Assembly (NCBI GenBank): GCA_016223145.1
Contig: JACRPN010000011.1
Span: forward strand, 1 to 64,000
Reading direction: 5' to 3'
Source of the DNA: Armatimonadota bacterium
Lineage (GTDB): Bacteria > Armatimonadota > Fimbriimonadia > Fimbriimonadales > Fimbriimonadaceae
DNA length: 64,000 bases
The notes under the pieces were generated by a model that was not told where the DNA came from, made no database searches, and was given only the letters and a program-made list of their open reading frames with translations. A program made the position numbers and the translations under genes. Of the stretch, positions 1 through 8,541 are shown piece after piece (positions within the stretch are counted from its first letter, which is position 1; every line of letters starts with the position of its first letter).

Positions 1-66
1 CGTCCTTTGCATGAAAGCCCCTAGAAGGCGTCCTCGCCCTGAAATCACCCTCGATCAAAATGAGAA

Positions 67-93
67 GGCGCCCCCACAAAAAGTAGGGACGCC
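67..93 (-). terminator. possible weak terminator of the LacI-prepilin operon
   Basis: Read on the minus strand, an 8-bp stem (GGCGTCCC with GGGGCGCC, one G-U pair) with an 11-nt loop lies just past the lipoprotein stop and is followed by TTCTCATTTT. The T tract is interrupted, so this is only a candidate. Nothing else is seen in the first 113 bases. Confidence 0.3.
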
Positions 94-113
94 GTTCTTC
101 CGCTCTCAGAGGA

Positions 114-398
114 TTACTGCGAGCCGCCCAGCCGGCCCTGAGGCATGCCAGCCGGTGGCTGGCCAGGAGCACCGCCCATGGGCTGGCCGTTGGGCGGCCC
201 GCCCGCGCTGAGGTGCTCCTTCCTGTACTTTTCGGCAAAGTCGCCAATAGCCTTTTGCGCTTCTGGCGACCTTGGTCCGTCGCCGGATTTGGCGCCCCGG
301 AAGGCGGCCTCATCCTGCTTCGACATGACGGGTTGATTGTTGCAACCGGCAGCAATCGATCCCGCGAGGATGACGAGGGCAAGGATTCGTCTCGTCAT
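114..398 (-). CDS. small lipoprotein, last gene of the LacI-prepilin operon
   Basis: A 94-residue protein with an N-terminal hydrophobic segment ending in a lipobox-like AAGC at about residue 19, so probably a lipid-anchored secreted protein. The rest is hydrophilic, and the last 30 residues are rich in Gly, Pro and Gln (repeated GGPPNGQPMGG-type units), likely disordered. It follows the prepilin stop by only 3 bases on the same strand, so the two are almost certainly cotranscribed. No family is recognised. A role beside the prepilin at the cell surface is inferred from position only. Confidence 0.7.
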   Translation of the reverse strand: MTRRILALVILAGSIAAGCNNQPVMSKQDEAAFRGAKSGDGPRSPEAQKAIGDFAEKYRKEHLSAGGPPNGQPMGGAPGQPPAGMPQGRLGGSQ

Positions 399-401
399 GG
401 G

Positions 402-1271
402 TTATGGCCGGTCCCTCAGCCACTTGTTCTTTGCGGGCTGGTTCTGCGGGTCGGGGTTGGTCTGCACCGGGGTCATGGACTTCGAGTGGCCATCCAGGAA
501 CACGAAGTTCGTCTTGCCGGCGTGCGTGATGCCGATTGCGCCGTTTCGGGTTTTTGGGAAGGCGGTCCCGTTGTTGAATATCCAGGGGTAGCCTGCCGCA
601 GGGTTCCCATTGGGAATCTCGTTCGGGGCGCACCAGTCGAACCAGTCGACGTTCATGAAGACGTTGCCGCAGAACGCGCTGAACACGCCCATGCTGCCGT
701 TCTTCTGCGCGTCGGCGTTGAACTTGTCCGCGAGCATCACGGTGTCCGCAGGATACGAAACTGCCGTCGCGCTCACGCTCTGCGGACTGATCCAGCTCTG
801 CGCCATCGGAGTGAAGAGGCCAAGCAACAAGCAGGGCCCGCCGTCGCATCCGTTCAGCGCACCGTTTGCGCCATACGACATCGTGACGCCGAGCGCCCAG
901 TCGTATGGGTGGACCCAAGACGGCCAGCCGAAGTTGGAGTCGAACGGGCTACGATAGATGCCGAAGCCGGAGTTCGGCGTGGTTTCGCTTCCGAGGCCCT
1001 TTCCGCTCATGTCGCCATTCTTGATGTACGGCACGACTTCAGAGGCCCAGGTGTGCTGCCAAGCTTCGTCCATGCCCCAAACGAGCACGTCATCATAGTC
1101 CGTGCTGTACATGATAAGGCCAAGGCCGAGCTGCTTGGTGTTGGAAAGATCGAGCGAGTTCTTTGCCGCGGCCTTGGCTTGCGCAAAGACCGGGAAGAGA
1201 ATCGCCGCGAGGATCGCGATAATCGCGATCACGACGAGTAGTTCAATGAGGGTGAAACCCTTACGTTTCAT
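402..1271 (-). CDS. type IV prepilin-like protein with H-X9-DG C-terminal motif
   Basis: A 289-residue pseudopilin-type protein. It starts MKRKG followed by [20 protein letters not shown]: a short basic leader, the prepilin peptidase site (G/F, with Glu at +5) and the hydrophobic helix. Near the C-terminus a His followed by nine residues and Asp-Gly ([14 protein letters not shown]) matches the H-X9-DG prepilin-processing-associated motif (TIGR04294) of Planctomycetes, Lentisphaerae and relatives. The start is fixed by the MKRKG leader, and its ATG overlaps the LacI stop as ATGA, so translation is probably coupled. An upstream in-frame ATG at 1454 would put 61 junk residues before the leader and is rejected. 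Substrate or partner is unknown. Confidence 0.9.
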   Translation of the reverse strand: MKRKGFTLIELLVVIAIIAILAAILFPVFAQAKAAAKNSLDLSNTKQLGLGLIMYSTDYDDVLVWGMDEAWQHTWASEVVPYIKNGDMSGKGLGSETTPNSGFGIYRSPFDSNFGWPSWVHPYDWALGVTMSYGANGALNGCDGGPCLLLGLFTPMAQSWISPQSVSATAVSYPADTVMLADKFNADAQKNGSMGVFSAFCGNVFMNVDWFDWCAPNEIPNGNPAAGYPWIFNNGTAFPKTRNGAIGITHAGKTNFVFLDGHSKSMTPVQTNPDPQNQPAKNKWLRDRP

Positions 1272-2347
1272 AATGATTGACCTGCCGAGATAGACGATGT
1301 GGAACCTCGAATATCGAGGCCGCACGGGTAAACGAGTGCAGCGGGGTCGGGCGCGTCTCCATTGATGCTTTGGACGAGCAGGGAGACTGCGCTCCGGCCC
1401 ATGACGACGAGGGGTTGTGAAACCGAGGTGAGCGCCGGCCGAAGCTGGTCGCAATAAGAAGTCGAGTCAAAACCGATGACCGAAAGGTCTCTCGGTACCT
1501 GAACGCCGTATCCGGGCGCGAGATTGAGGAAGGATGCCGCCACGCCATCGCTCGTGCCGATGACGGCCGAATGGCGCAGACCCGAGGCCAGATACATGTG
1601 CAAACCGGTGCGGTCGGACCGGATGTCGATGACGTCGCTCTCAGAGGCCCCTAAGCCCCGAGCATTCATCTCTTTCAAGAAGGCGTCCCTTCTGAGCACG
1701 GCCTCCCCGAAGAGGTCTTCGCTTTCGAGCGCAAAGGCGATGCGGCGGTGGCCTTGCTGCACCAGGTGGTCGAGCGCCAAATGAATGCCTTGCTCGTTGT
1801 CGCAGATTACGGACGGGAACTTGTCGGCGAACTCGCTCGAAGGCGTGTGAATCAACACCAGCGGCACCGAGCAACGCTCGAGCATGGCGCGGTTCTCACC
1901 GGAAGGGTAGGTGCTGTACCACACGAGGCCGTCGAACCGTCCATCGGCCATCGCGTCTTCGGGCGTCTGCCCCAAGAGGTGTGGGCAAAACGTTACGGCA
2001 TAACCATGGGTAAACGCGCCGTCGATGACGCCGTCCATCAGGGCAGCGAAATACTGGGAGGTTCCCGCGAAATGAGGGCGGCCGAAGCCGATGCCGTGGA
2101 GCACGCCGATCATCATCGTCTGGCGCTCGCGGAAGAGCCGGGCCATTACGTTTCGCCGGTAGCCAAGGTCCTTCGCCGCCTGGCGCACTCGCTCGGCGGT
2201 CGCCTCGCTCACACGAATTGAGGTTGCGCGGTTATGCAGCACGCGCGAAACAACGGTCGGGCTGACCCCGGCCCTTGCTGCTACGGCGCGGATCGTGACC
2301 GCCCCCGTCGCTTCTCCTCGATCTGACTTCTTTGGCTCTTGATACAT
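1268..2347 (-). CDS. LacI/PurR-family transcriptional regulator
   Basis: About 359 residues. An N-terminal LacI helix-turn-helix ([20 protein letters not shown], then the hinge-side [15 protein letters not shown]) is followed by a periplasmic-binding-protein-like effector domain (IGVLHGIG..., [18 protein letters not shown]). Family members bind a sugar or nucleoside and repress nearby genes. The start at 2347 is chosen over 2383 because a TATAAT box covers 2363-2368, so the longer form would start upstream of the transcript. A dyad at 2340-2357 over the start codon suggests autoregulation. It is the first gene of a three-gene operon whose other products are a prepilin and a lipoprotein, not sugar enzymes, which is unusual for this family. 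Confidence 0.9.
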   Translation of the reverse strand: MYQEPKKSDRGEATGAVTIRAVAARAGVSPTVVSRVLHNRATSIRVSEATAERVRQAAKDLGYRRNVMARLFRERQTMMIGVLHGIGFGRPHFAGTSQYFAALMDGVIDGAFTHGYAVTFCPHLLGQTPEDAMADGRFDGLVWYSTYPSGENRAMLERCSVPLVLIHTPSSEFADKFPSVICDNEQGIHLALDHLVQQGHRRIAFALESEDLFGEAVLRRDAFLKEMNARGLGASESDVIDIRSDRTGLHMYLASGLRHSAVIGTSDGVAASFLNLAPGYGVQVPRDLSVIGFDSTSYCDQLRPALTSVSQPLVVMGRSAVSLLVQSINGDAPDPAALVYPCGLDIRGSTSSISAGQSL

Positions 2348-2357
2348 CGGTGTACCA
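2340..2357. promoter_or_regulatory. candidate LacI-type operator
   Basis: The sequence TGATACATCGGTGTACCA is an 18-bp imperfect palindrome (7 of 9 positions symmetrical) with a central CG, as is typical of LacI-family operators. It lies just downstream of the TATAAT box and over the start codon of the lacI-like gene. A related sequence (12 of 15 matches around TACCGATGTA) occurs at 2498-2512 in the divergent spacer. Binding is inferred. Confidence 0.45.
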
Positions 2358-2362
2358 ACCGC

Positions 2363-2391
2363 ATTATAGATGAGGAATTCCATTCGTGCAA
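2363..2391 (-). promoter_or_regulatory. sigma70-type promoter of the LacI-prepilin operon
   Basis: On the minus strand TTGCAC (2391-2386), 17 bp, TATAAT (2368-2363). The expected transcript start leaves a leader of about 9 nt before the ATG at 2347. The match is close to consensus and decides the start codon. Confidence 0.7.
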
Positions 2392-2497
2392 GCCCCCATC
2401 TGCAATCCCGTCAAATCAGGCAGGTTTGAGCCTAAGATGAGCCTCGCAACCATCCCGGACCCTTTCGCCCTGACGATCAACGCGCGCCGAAGTCAAG

Positions 2498-2512
2498 ATA
2501 TACCGATGTAGC
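2498..2512. promoter_or_regulatory. second copy of the LacI-operator-like sequence
   Basis: ATATACCGATGTAGC matches the reverse complement of the 2340-2357 dyad at 12 of 15 positions. It lies in the 271-bp spacer between the divergent lacI-like gene and the GGDEF gene, a good position for looping or for control of the downstream gene. Only weak -10 candidates (TAAGAT near 2534, TATAAC at 2587) are visible for the plus-strand gene. Confidence 0.3.
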
Positions 2513-2618
2513 AAGTCTCCTGCTAAGATTGCCGGGAACATGCAAATCAGGCAATTCCGTCATTCGCGCCGGAAGCGCTTCCCTGATATAACGGGCAGGG
2601 GACCCTGCACCTTCCCGC

Positions 2619-3932
2619 ATGGATCCCTGCCGGCCCACCTTTGCCGTGAACACCGTCGCCGACCTCGAACTCCTACCCGTCTGGGCCAACCCGGACCACC
2701 TCATGGCGTCGGCGCGGATTCTCATCGAAGGCCACGGCCTCCGTGCGCTTGCCGTCCTCGAGGACGGGCAGCTTGTGGGTGTGCTGCCGGCCGCGCGAAT
2801 GGCGGAAGCGAGACCTGAAGCTCTGGTCCGCGACTGGATGCTCCAGCCTTCGACGGTGGTCGAGGGCAAAGAGTCCATCCGCGACGTCGCGCAGCTCCTT
2901 GCGACCAAAGACTGGGACTACGTGCCCGCCACGGCGAAGGGCAAATACCTCGGCATGGTGACCGCCACGATGCTGCTGCCCATTGTCGGCCGCACTTACG
3001 ACCCCCTGACCGGGCTGAACTGGAGCGACCGTCTTCGCGAGTGGGGAGTGGCGATGCTGCAAGAGGGGCACGAGGTCACCATCCTCTTTGTGGACCTCGA
3101 CGACTTCGGCGCTTACAACAAAGAGTTCGGTCACGTCGTCGGCGACCGGGTGCTTCAGCGCATCGCGGGGATGCTGAAGGGCGCCGTCGACGAGGCAGAC
3201 GATCTGCTGGTGCGCTATGGCGGCGACGAGTTTGCGATCGCCTCGATCCGCCCGAGAGAGGCCGTTGAGAAGCTCGGAGAGACCGTCCAGCGGCAATGCG
3301 CCGGACTCTTCGTGGGCGACAGCACTGACCCGGTCTCGTTCTCCGTCGGCATCTTTGGTGGCAGGCGCACCCGCGAGCGGGAGCAGATTCACTTTGCCGC
3401 CACCCTGGACGCGCTGATCAACATGGCGAGCAAAGCCGCGCTGGCGAGTAAAGCCGCCGCCAAAGCCGCCCGGGAAGCGATCGCCGAAGCGCCACGCCAC
3501 GTCGAAGCGCGCAGCGGACCCGCTGAGCAACACCGGGATTCAGGGTCGCAAGGGGTTTCGACGGCCAAATCGGGAAACGCGATCACCGTGATCGACGTCT
3601 CGGCAGACGGCTTGGGTGAGACACCCGCGTCGGTGACTTTGAGCCTCGGAGGCAAAGTGGCGAGCGGCGTGCAGAGCCGGACCGGGCAGCCCTTGGTGGA
3701 GGCGATCGCCCTGGCGACGGCAAAAGCGCTTGAGCGCCTGGGCAATGGCGCAGGTTTTGAACTTGTCGAGGTTCAGCTTCAGGATCAGGATTCCCAGCAC
3801 CATGTGGTTGTGAAGGGACGGATCGTCCAGGAGTCGGGAACCAGGGAAGTGACGGGCCAGGCCCCTGTGAACGGCGATCTGTACTGGGCCGCCGCCCAGG
3901 CCACCATCGCCGCGATTGCGCCAATCCCCTAA
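2619..3932 (+). CDS. CBS-domain diguanylate cyclase (GGDEF) with an extra C-terminal domain
   Basis: A soluble 437-residue protein. Residues ~20-120 form two CBS-like halves, which commonly sense adenine nucleotides. Residues ~127-290 form a GGDEF domain: DPLTGL entry motif, metal-site Asp in FVDLDDF, and intact GGDEF at 201-205. It should make cyclic di-GMP. The inhibitory I-site Arg (RxxD before GGDEF) is replaced by Glu, so product inhibition is probably lost. A linker rich in Ala, Lys and Glu (~270-310) leads to a ~110-residue alpha/beta C-terminal domain that I do not recognise. ATG at 2619 has no Shine-Dalgarno. The nucleotide cyclase gene follows 20 bp later on the same strand. Confidence 0.88.
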   Translation: MDPCRPTFAVNTVADLELLPVWANPDHLMASARILIEGHGLRALAVLEDGQLVGVLPAARMAEARPEALVRDWMLQPSTVVEGKESIRDVAQLLATKDWDYVPATAKGKYLGMVTATMLLPIVGRTYDPLTGLNWSDRLREWGVAMLQEGHEVTILFVDLDDFGAYNKEFGHVVGDRVLQRIAGMLKGAVDEADDLLVRYGGDEFAIASIRPREAVEKLGETVQRQCAGLFVGDSTDPVSFSVGIFGGRRTREREQIHFAATLDALINMASKAALASKAAAKAAREAIAEAPRHVEARSGPAEQHRDSGSQGVSTAKSGNAITVIDVSADGLGETPASVTLSLGGKVASGVQSRTGQPLVEAIALATAKALERLGNGAGFELVEVQLQDQDSQHHVVVKGRIVQESGTREVTGQAPVNGDLYWAAAQATIAAIAPIP

Positions 3933-3952
3933 CCCTGGCGCATACTGCTCCC

Positions 3953-4723
3953 GTGCCGACGCGAGGCAGCGAAGACTGGTGGAAGGACTATCTGACCCAC
4001 GGCCACCGGCTGGAGGGAGTGGCCCGGTGGCTGTTTCCCAGGCTGCCGGCCTCGCCAAGGTGCAAAGTCTGCAGCGCCCCGTTCAGGGGTTTTGGCAGGC
4101 TGTTGCGGCCGTTCGGTTGGTCGCCCTCGAGCAAGAACCCGAATATCTGCGGCTTCTGCAGCAATCGCTTGCCGGCGGGCGGCGCGGAGGTGCCGGTCGC
4201 CGTCTTTGTCGCCGACGTACGCGACTATTCCGGACTCAGTGCTCGGACTCCACCTCTTGAACTCGCTGCCACCATGAGCGGGTTTTTCGACTTGGTGACC
4301 CGCGTGCTCCTGGATCACGATGCGCTCATCGACAAGTACATGGGCGACGGCCTGCAGGCGCTGTTTCTTGAGGGGGTGGCGGGCAGGGGGTACAACGAAA
4401 AGGCCCTGGCCGCCGCGCAGGCCGCACAGCGCTCTCTTGCGCAGTCTCATCCGGCTTTGAGGGACCTGCCGGTCGGCATCGCGGTCCATTCGGGTGTGGC
4501 TTTTGTCGGCAATGTGGGCGCTGTCGGCATGGTGGACCTAACCGCCATGGGCGACGTGGTCAACGTCGCCAACCGGCTCCAAGGCCAGGCGGGAGGGGGG
4601 GAGATCATCTTGGGGGGAGCCTATCTGGAGTCGTCGCCGCCTCAAGGCTTCGAACGCGCTTCCTTCGAGCTGAAGGGCCAGCCTGAGCCCGTGCCAGCCT
4701 ATATTCTGAAGTGCGGGCAATAG
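3953..4723 (+). CDS. class III adenylate/guanylate cyclase with N-terminal zinc ribbon
   Basis: A 256-residue protein. Cys37-x2-Cys40 and Cys66-x2-Cys69 form a probable zinc ribbon, followed by a class III cyclase domain (~80-250). Metal Asp88 lies in FVADVRDYS, the second Asp in KYMGDG (132), and the transition-state loop is TAMGDVVNVANRL. Lys128 and Thr197 at the base-recognition positions fit an adenylate cyclase. No membrane segment is seen, so it is a cytosolic enzyme. GTG start, preceded by CATACT six bases upstream and no Shine-Dalgarno, so possibly leaderless despite the 20-bp distance to the GGDEF gene. Together they make a paired c-di-GMP/cAMP locus. Confidence 0.85.
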   Translation: MPTRGSEDWWKDYLTHGHRLEGVARWLFPRLPASPRCKVCSAPFRGFGRLLRPFGWSPSSKNPNICGFCSNRLPAGGAEVPVAVFVADVRDYSGLSARTPPLELAATMSGFFDLVTRVLLDHDALIDKYMGDGLQALFLEGVAGRGYNEKALAAAQAAQRSLAQSHPALRDLPVGIAVHSGVAFVGNVGAVGMVDLTAMGDVVNVANRLQGQAGGGEIILGGAYLESSPPQGFERASFELKGQPEPVPAYILKCGQ

Positions 4724-4927
4724 CGCAACGGCTCCCGTGCTGCCGGCACTTCCACCAACACCACCATCCACCACCACTCGGCCAAAGGCCACCCTTTCCC
4801 ATCGCGGGCCCGAAAACCCGACCCCGTCACCCGGAACCCGGATTCCCTTGGGCTGCCGCTCATCCAAAGTCACTCCACTTTCTGAGGGTTCTCCGAACTG
4901 CCCTATAGCCCCCATGGGATGGCTCCC

Positions 4928-5824
4928 CTACCTCACCGATTCCTCCACCGCCCAGGCCTTCATCGCCTGTTCGGCGGGAACCCCTGTGGGCGGAAGCAAC
5001 TCGAAGACGGAGATGCCCTCCCATCGCCCACGGTCGAGGCCACCTTCGGCAACCACAAAGGGTTGCTTGGTGGACCCAACCCGGTCGCCTGTTCGCAGCA
5101 GCCGGCCGCTGAAGGCGCCCTGACAGACACCGAGCAAGAACGAGACTGCCAGAGTCTCCGAACCGATCGGCAAAGCGTCGATCTCGACCTCGGGAAGACC
5201 GAACTTCCTCATGCCGAGCGTGAACGCCGTGATCCCATATTCGCGGGGCGCAGTGCGCACCGACACGTGGTCCACCGCCAGCACGGGCTCCTGGTCCGAC
5301 CGGCTCACCGGAACCTGTTCGGGAAGCAGGTAACGCTCGGACATCGGGTCGGCGATGCAGCCGTCGGTGAGCTGAGCGAACCTCACTGCCAGCCGGTTGA
5401 TGAAATTGATCGCCGGTGAAACCGCCGCGTCGTGGGAGCGAACGGTGAACTGCGCCAGCATCCAGGTGGCCCGAATCCGAGCGAGCAGGTCGGGTGAAAG
5501 CTCGTCGGCCAGACGGCTCATGGCGACAGCCTCGGGGTCGAAACCACCCTCCTCTTTGCTGAAGACCAGCATCTGCAGGACGTTCTTCTTGTCTGGAGAG
5601 GCCACCACATAAGACCCCCGTTTCATCGGCCGAGCCAAGTCCTCCTTTGTGGCGCCTTGGGTCAGCGGCGCGCCAAATCCTGCCACAGCACCGGCCTCGC
5701 CTTGTGGGTTGACCAACATGAGCAGCGCCGGCAGATGAGCGGTCCCTGCCAGCACGTCCAATTGGAAGTTGCTCGCAATGCCATATCCCGGCCCCTTCGG
5801 CGCGGCGAACTTGAACAGTCGCAT
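4928..5824 (-). CDS. conserved-looking hypothetical protein
   Basis: A 298-residue soluble protein with no signal peptide, transmembrane segment or family motif that I recognise. Composition and codon use match the neighbours, and the reading frame is long and clean. The start MRLFKFAAPKG at 5824 (ATG) is preferred to the GTG at 5848, which lies closer to the divergent DUF2905 gene and gives a less plausible N-terminus. The divergent spacer is only 38 bp. Function unknown. Confidence 0.7.
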   Translation of the reverse strand: MRLFKFAAPKGPGYGIASNFQLDVLAGTAHLPALLMLVNPQGEAGAVAGFGAPLTQGATKEDLARPMKRGSYVVASPDKKNVLQMLVFSKEEGGFDPEAVAMSRLADELSPDLLARIRATWMLAQFTVRSHDAAVSPAINFINRLAVRFAQLTDGCIADPMSERYLLPEQVPVSRSDQEPVLAVDHVSVRTAPREYGITAFTLGMRKFGLPEVEIDALPIGSETLAVSFLLGVCQGAFSGRLLRTGDRVGSTKQPFVVAEGGLDRGRWEGISVFELLPPTGVPAEQAMKAWAVEESVR

Positions 5825-5862
5825 GATCGTTTGGCGATAGAGTAGCACGTAGAAAGAACGTC

Positions 5863-6090
5863 ATGGACAACCTCGGAAGAACGCTGGTGATCATGGGCCT
5901 GGGGCTCGTGGCGCTTGGCGCAGCCGTCTGGCTGCTCCAAGCCTCCACGGGCCTCAAGCTGGGCCGTCTGCCGGGCGACCTATGGGTGCATCGGGAGGGA
6001 TTTTCGTTCTTCTTTCCGATGACGACCATGCTCCTGATCAGCGCGGTCCTGACGCTCGTGTTCTGGCTCGCCGCCCACTTCAGGCGGTAA
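5863..6090 (+). CDS. DUF2905 family small membrane protein
   Basis: 75 residues with two transmembrane helices (about 7-25 and 52-70) joined by the family signature LGRLPGDLWVHREGFSFFFP. DUF2905 proteins are small inner-membrane proteins of unknown function, often encoded near queA/ruvB/tgt, and here queA lies two genes downstream. No Shine-Dalgarno is visible; a TAGAAA hexamer lies seven bases before the ATG. It is followed at 17 bp by a HAD hydrolase gene. Confidence 0.88.
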   Translation: MDNLGRTLVIMGLGLVALGAAVWLLQASTGLKLGRLPGDLWVHREGFSFFFPMTTMLLISAVLTLVFWLAAHFRR

Positions 6091-6106
6091 TCTCGCGCCG
6101 CCCGAT

Positions 6107-6817
6107 ATGCCTATCCGCGCCATCACCTTCGACGCCGCAGGCACCCTCGTCCGCGTGGGCTGGCAGCCTGGCGCGTTCGGTGTGGATTGCCTTGCGGAAC
6201 TCGGCATCCCGCACGATCCCCAGGTCGCTGCGGAGCGCTATGACCGGCTGTTCCTTTCGCGCAGGACCGAGTTTGAGGTCGTGAACGCCTCGCGCGACCT
6301 GAAGCTGGTGGAGCACTACTGGCGGAAGCTGACCTCGGACTGGATGGCTTCGATCGATGTGCCTCCCTATCGCCTCGATGACGTCCTGGAGGTCGCCGAC
6401 AGGCTCCTCTACTCCGGCCCGTCCCACTACTTCTCGCTGTACGACGACGTGCTTCCATGCCTTGATCGGCTTGCCCAGGGGGAGCTCAAGCTGGCCGTCA
6501 TCAGCAACTGGGACGTCTCGCTGCATCGCGTGGTGAGGGCTCTCGGCGTCGCAGACCGCTTCGAGTTCGTACTGGCGTCGCTTGAGGAGGGGGTCGAAAA
6601 GCCCGACCGGCGCCTGTTCGAGGTCGCGCTGGAAAAGCTCGGACTCGAACCCGGAGAGGTGCTCCACGTGGGCGATGATCCCATCGACGACGTCTCCGGG
6701 GCGCTCGGCGCGGGGATGCAGGCTCTGCTCATCGATCGGCGGGCGGCCACCGACCGGGCCTCGCGCAGGATCGCCAGCCTGAAGGAGATAAGGGGAGCCC
6801 TGGATTGGAGCGCCTGA
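6107..6817 (+). CDS. HAD-superfamily hydrolase (HDHD3-like)
   Basis: A 236-residue HAD-IA type hydrolase. Motif I is TFDAAGTLVRVGW, with the nucleophile Asp near residue 9. The usual second Asp is Ala, as in phosphonatase-like and HDHD3-like members, so a plain phosphatase mechanism is uncertain. Motif II is VISNWD, the motif III Lys lies in EKPDRRLF, and motif IV is HVGDDPIDDVSGA. A helical cap lies between motifs I and II. The gene overlaps queA by 13 bp. Substrate unknown. Confidence 0.85.
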   Translation: MPIRAITFDAAGTLVRVGWQPGAFGVDCLAELGIPHDPQVAAERYDRLFLSRRTEFEVVNASRDLKLVEHYWRKLTSDWMASIDVPPYRLDDVLEVADRLLYSGPSHYFSLYDDVLPCLDRLAQGELKLAVISNWDVSLHRVVRALGVADRFEFVLASLEEGVEKPDRRLFEVALEKLGLEPGEVLHVGDDPIDDVSGALGAGMQALLIDRRAATDRASRRIASLKEIRGALDWSA

Positions 6818-7818
6818 GCGATTATGACTACCACTTGCCCGAGGAGCTGATCGCGCAGGTCCCCCTTGAGGACCGTTCCGCCTCTCGGTTGCTTGTTCTT
6901 GACAGGGCCACTGGGAAGGTGTCCCATGGGCGGTTTCGCGATTTGGGGCGTCATCTAGGTCCTGGCGACCTCCTGGTGCTCAACGACACCCGAGTCAGCG
7001 CGGTGCGTCTAGTGGGGCATCGGGCGTCTGGTGGGCATGTGGAAGCGCTTCTCACGAAGCGGCTGTCCCCAAACCGATACGTCGCGCTCACCAAACCCGC
7101 CAAGCGCCTGCGGCCCGGTACGCGCATCGGCTTTGGCGAGGGGCTCGAGGCGGAAGTGGAGACCGTCGGCGAGGGCGGCGAGCGCACGCTGAGGTTCGTG
7201 GCTTCAGGCGATGTCTCAGAGCAGCTCGCCTCGGCGGGGCGGACCCCCCTGCCCCCCTACATCCATACGGTGCTCAACGATCCGGCACGGTACCAAACCG
7301 TTTACAGCCGCGAGGAGGGGTCCAGCGCGGCGCCGACCGCGGGGCTCCATTTCACCCAAGGCGTTCTCGACGAACTGCGACGGGAGGGGATTGGCGTTGC
7401 CTGGGTGACACTGGATGTCGGGATCGACACGTTTCGTCCCGTCATGGCGGAGGTGCTGGACGAGCACGTCATGCACGGGGAGACCTGCCGCGTCCCGGAG
7501 GCGTCGGCGGAGGCGATCGCCCAATGCAGGGGCCGCATCGTCGCCGTCGGCACCACCACCGTTCGCACGCTGGAAACGATGGCGACGGGGCCCCGCCAGG
7601 TGCGATCCGGGGCCGAACAATCTAAGCTTTTCATTCGCCCCGGCTACCCGTTTCAGGTCGTGGACGCGATGCTCACAAACTTCCACCTGCCGCGGACCAC
7701 GATGCTCATGATGATCTCGGCGATGGCAGGGCGCGAAGCCGTGTTTGAGGCCTATCGCCAGGCGATCGAGGAGCGTTATCGTTTCCTCAGCTTCGGCGAT
7801 GCGATGCTGATTTTGTGA
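6805..7818 (+). CDS. queA: S-adenosylmethionine:tRNA ribosyltransferase-isomerase QueA
   Basis: 337 residues, close to the usual ~340-355. QueA transfers and isomerises the ribose of SAM onto preQ1 at position 34 of tRNA, making epoxyqueuosine. Family motifs: YHLPEELIAQVPLEDRSASR near the N-terminus, LLVLNDTRVSAVRL, PLPPYIHT, SAAPTAGLHFT and NFHLPRTTMLMMISA. TTG start at 6805, with AGGAG and GGGGAG 9-20 bases upstream inside the preceding gene, indicating coupling to the HAD hydrolase. tgt is not in the window. Confidence 0.95.
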   Translation: MERLSDYDYHLPEELIAQVPLEDRSASRLLVLDRATGKVSHGRFRDLGRHLGPGDLLVLNDTRVSAVRLVGHRASGGHVEALLTKRLSPNRYVALTKPAKRLRPGTRIGFGEGLEAEVETVGEGGERTLRFVASGDVSEQLASAGRTPLPPYIHTVLNDPARYQTVYSREEGSSAAPTAGLHFTQGVLDELRREGIGVAWVTLDVGIDTFRPVMAEVLDEHVMHGETCRVPEASAEAIAQCRGRIVAVGTTTVRTLETMATGPRQVRSGAEQSKLFIRPGYPFQVVDAMLTNFHLPRTTMLMMISAMAGREAVFEAYRQAIEERYRFLSFGDAMLIL

Positions 7819-7846
7819 TGGGGCCTGCCGGTGTTCGCTCGGCTCT

Positions 7847-8353
7847 TCACTTGATCGCGTCTGCAGGCGCGACCTTCTTTAGGTCAAATGTCGTCGTGCC
7901 CATGGCCTTGCCGTTCGCAAAGCCGATCCAGTCGCTCTTGAGCTTCTCAGGCCCCTGGAACACGATCCTAGCGCCGTGAATGTGGACATCCTTGGATTTC
8001 AGGTTCGTAGCCCTTAGGAACTCGAAGTTCAGGACCTTGGCGTCCTTACCGGGCTTGTATACGAGCGTGGGCTGGTTGCCTGCGGCGCAGTAGTGGGTCA
8101 TGATCAGCTTGTCGCCGTCCATGTGATACACGCTGACCATTTCGTGTGCCTGTCCCGCGAACTGCGTCTCAAACACGGCGCTCCCGGCGCCAGAAACCTT
8201 GTAGACCACCTGGAATTTCTGGTCGCCCATACCCATCTCCCAGGTCCCGGCCAGCTTCTTGAGCTGTTCGAACGCCTGTTTGGGGCTGAGCCCCTGGCCG
8301 AAGGCGGAGAGGGACGCAAGAGTCGAGAGGGTAAGTACTGCGATTCGCTTCAT
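7847..8353 (-). CDS. secreted DUF1579-like beta-barrel protein
   Basis: 168 residues with a clear Sec signal peptide (cleavage after AFGQ, about residue 19). The mature part starts KQAFEQLKKLAGTWEMGMG and continues with alternating beta-strands, like the lipocalin-related DUF1579/THAP4-type small barrels. The family match is by pattern only. The ATG has no Shine-Dalgarno but is preceded on its strand by TAAAAT six bases upstream and TTGCAA 16 bp before that, a good case of a leaderless start. Convergent with queA. Confidence 0.7.
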   Translation of the reverse strand: MKRIAVLTLSTLASLSAFGQGLSPKQAFEQLKKLAGTWEMGMGDQKFQVVYKVSGAGSAVFETQFAGQAHEMVSVYHMDGDKLIMTHYCAAGNQPTLVYKPGKDAKVLNFEFLRATNLKSKDVHIHGARIVFQGPEKLKSDWIGFANGKAMGTTTFDLKKVAPADAIK

Positions 8354-8359
8354 GGGTTC

Positions 8360-8387
8360 ATTTTATACGAGATTGTAAGGATTGCAA
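8360..8387 (-). promoter_or_regulatory. promoter giving a probably leaderless transcript
   Basis: On the minus strand TTGCAA (8387-8382), 16 bp, TAAAAT (8365-8360), then six bases to the ATG at 8353. The predicted transcription start falls on or next to the start codon. Confidence 0.5.
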
Positions 8388-8423
8388 CTCCGAAGTGTTG
8401 AATCGGAGCCGTTCGATAGGCTA

Positions 8424-8439
8424 CTGGCAAATTTACTGG
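8424..8439. promoter_or_regulatory. 16-bp dyad upstream of a PEP-CTERM gene
   Basis: CTGGCAAATTTACTGG, 102 bp before the PEP-CTERM start. It matches the element at 61831-61846 at 12 of 16 positions; related copies lie upstream of the flagellin (35343-35358) and another PEP-CTERM gene (49755-49770). Possible binding site for a regulator of surface-protein genes. Confidence 0.4.
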
Positions 8440-8541
8440 AACGAACCCAATGAGACCTTTAATCATGGGAGTTGTTGGATAATGGTCATGAGGCACGAGG
8501 GGCCTCGGTTTGGGTTAGTTGACCCACCAAAAGGAGATCAT

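Noticed and set aside
213-1241. Long plus-strand frame of 342 codons
   Set aside because: Antisense shadow of the prepilin and lipoprotein genes; high-GC third positions open this frame.
2348-2383. Longer start (MEFLIYNAVG...) for the LacI gene
   Set aside because: A consensus -10 box covers this stretch, so it would lie upstream of the transcript start.
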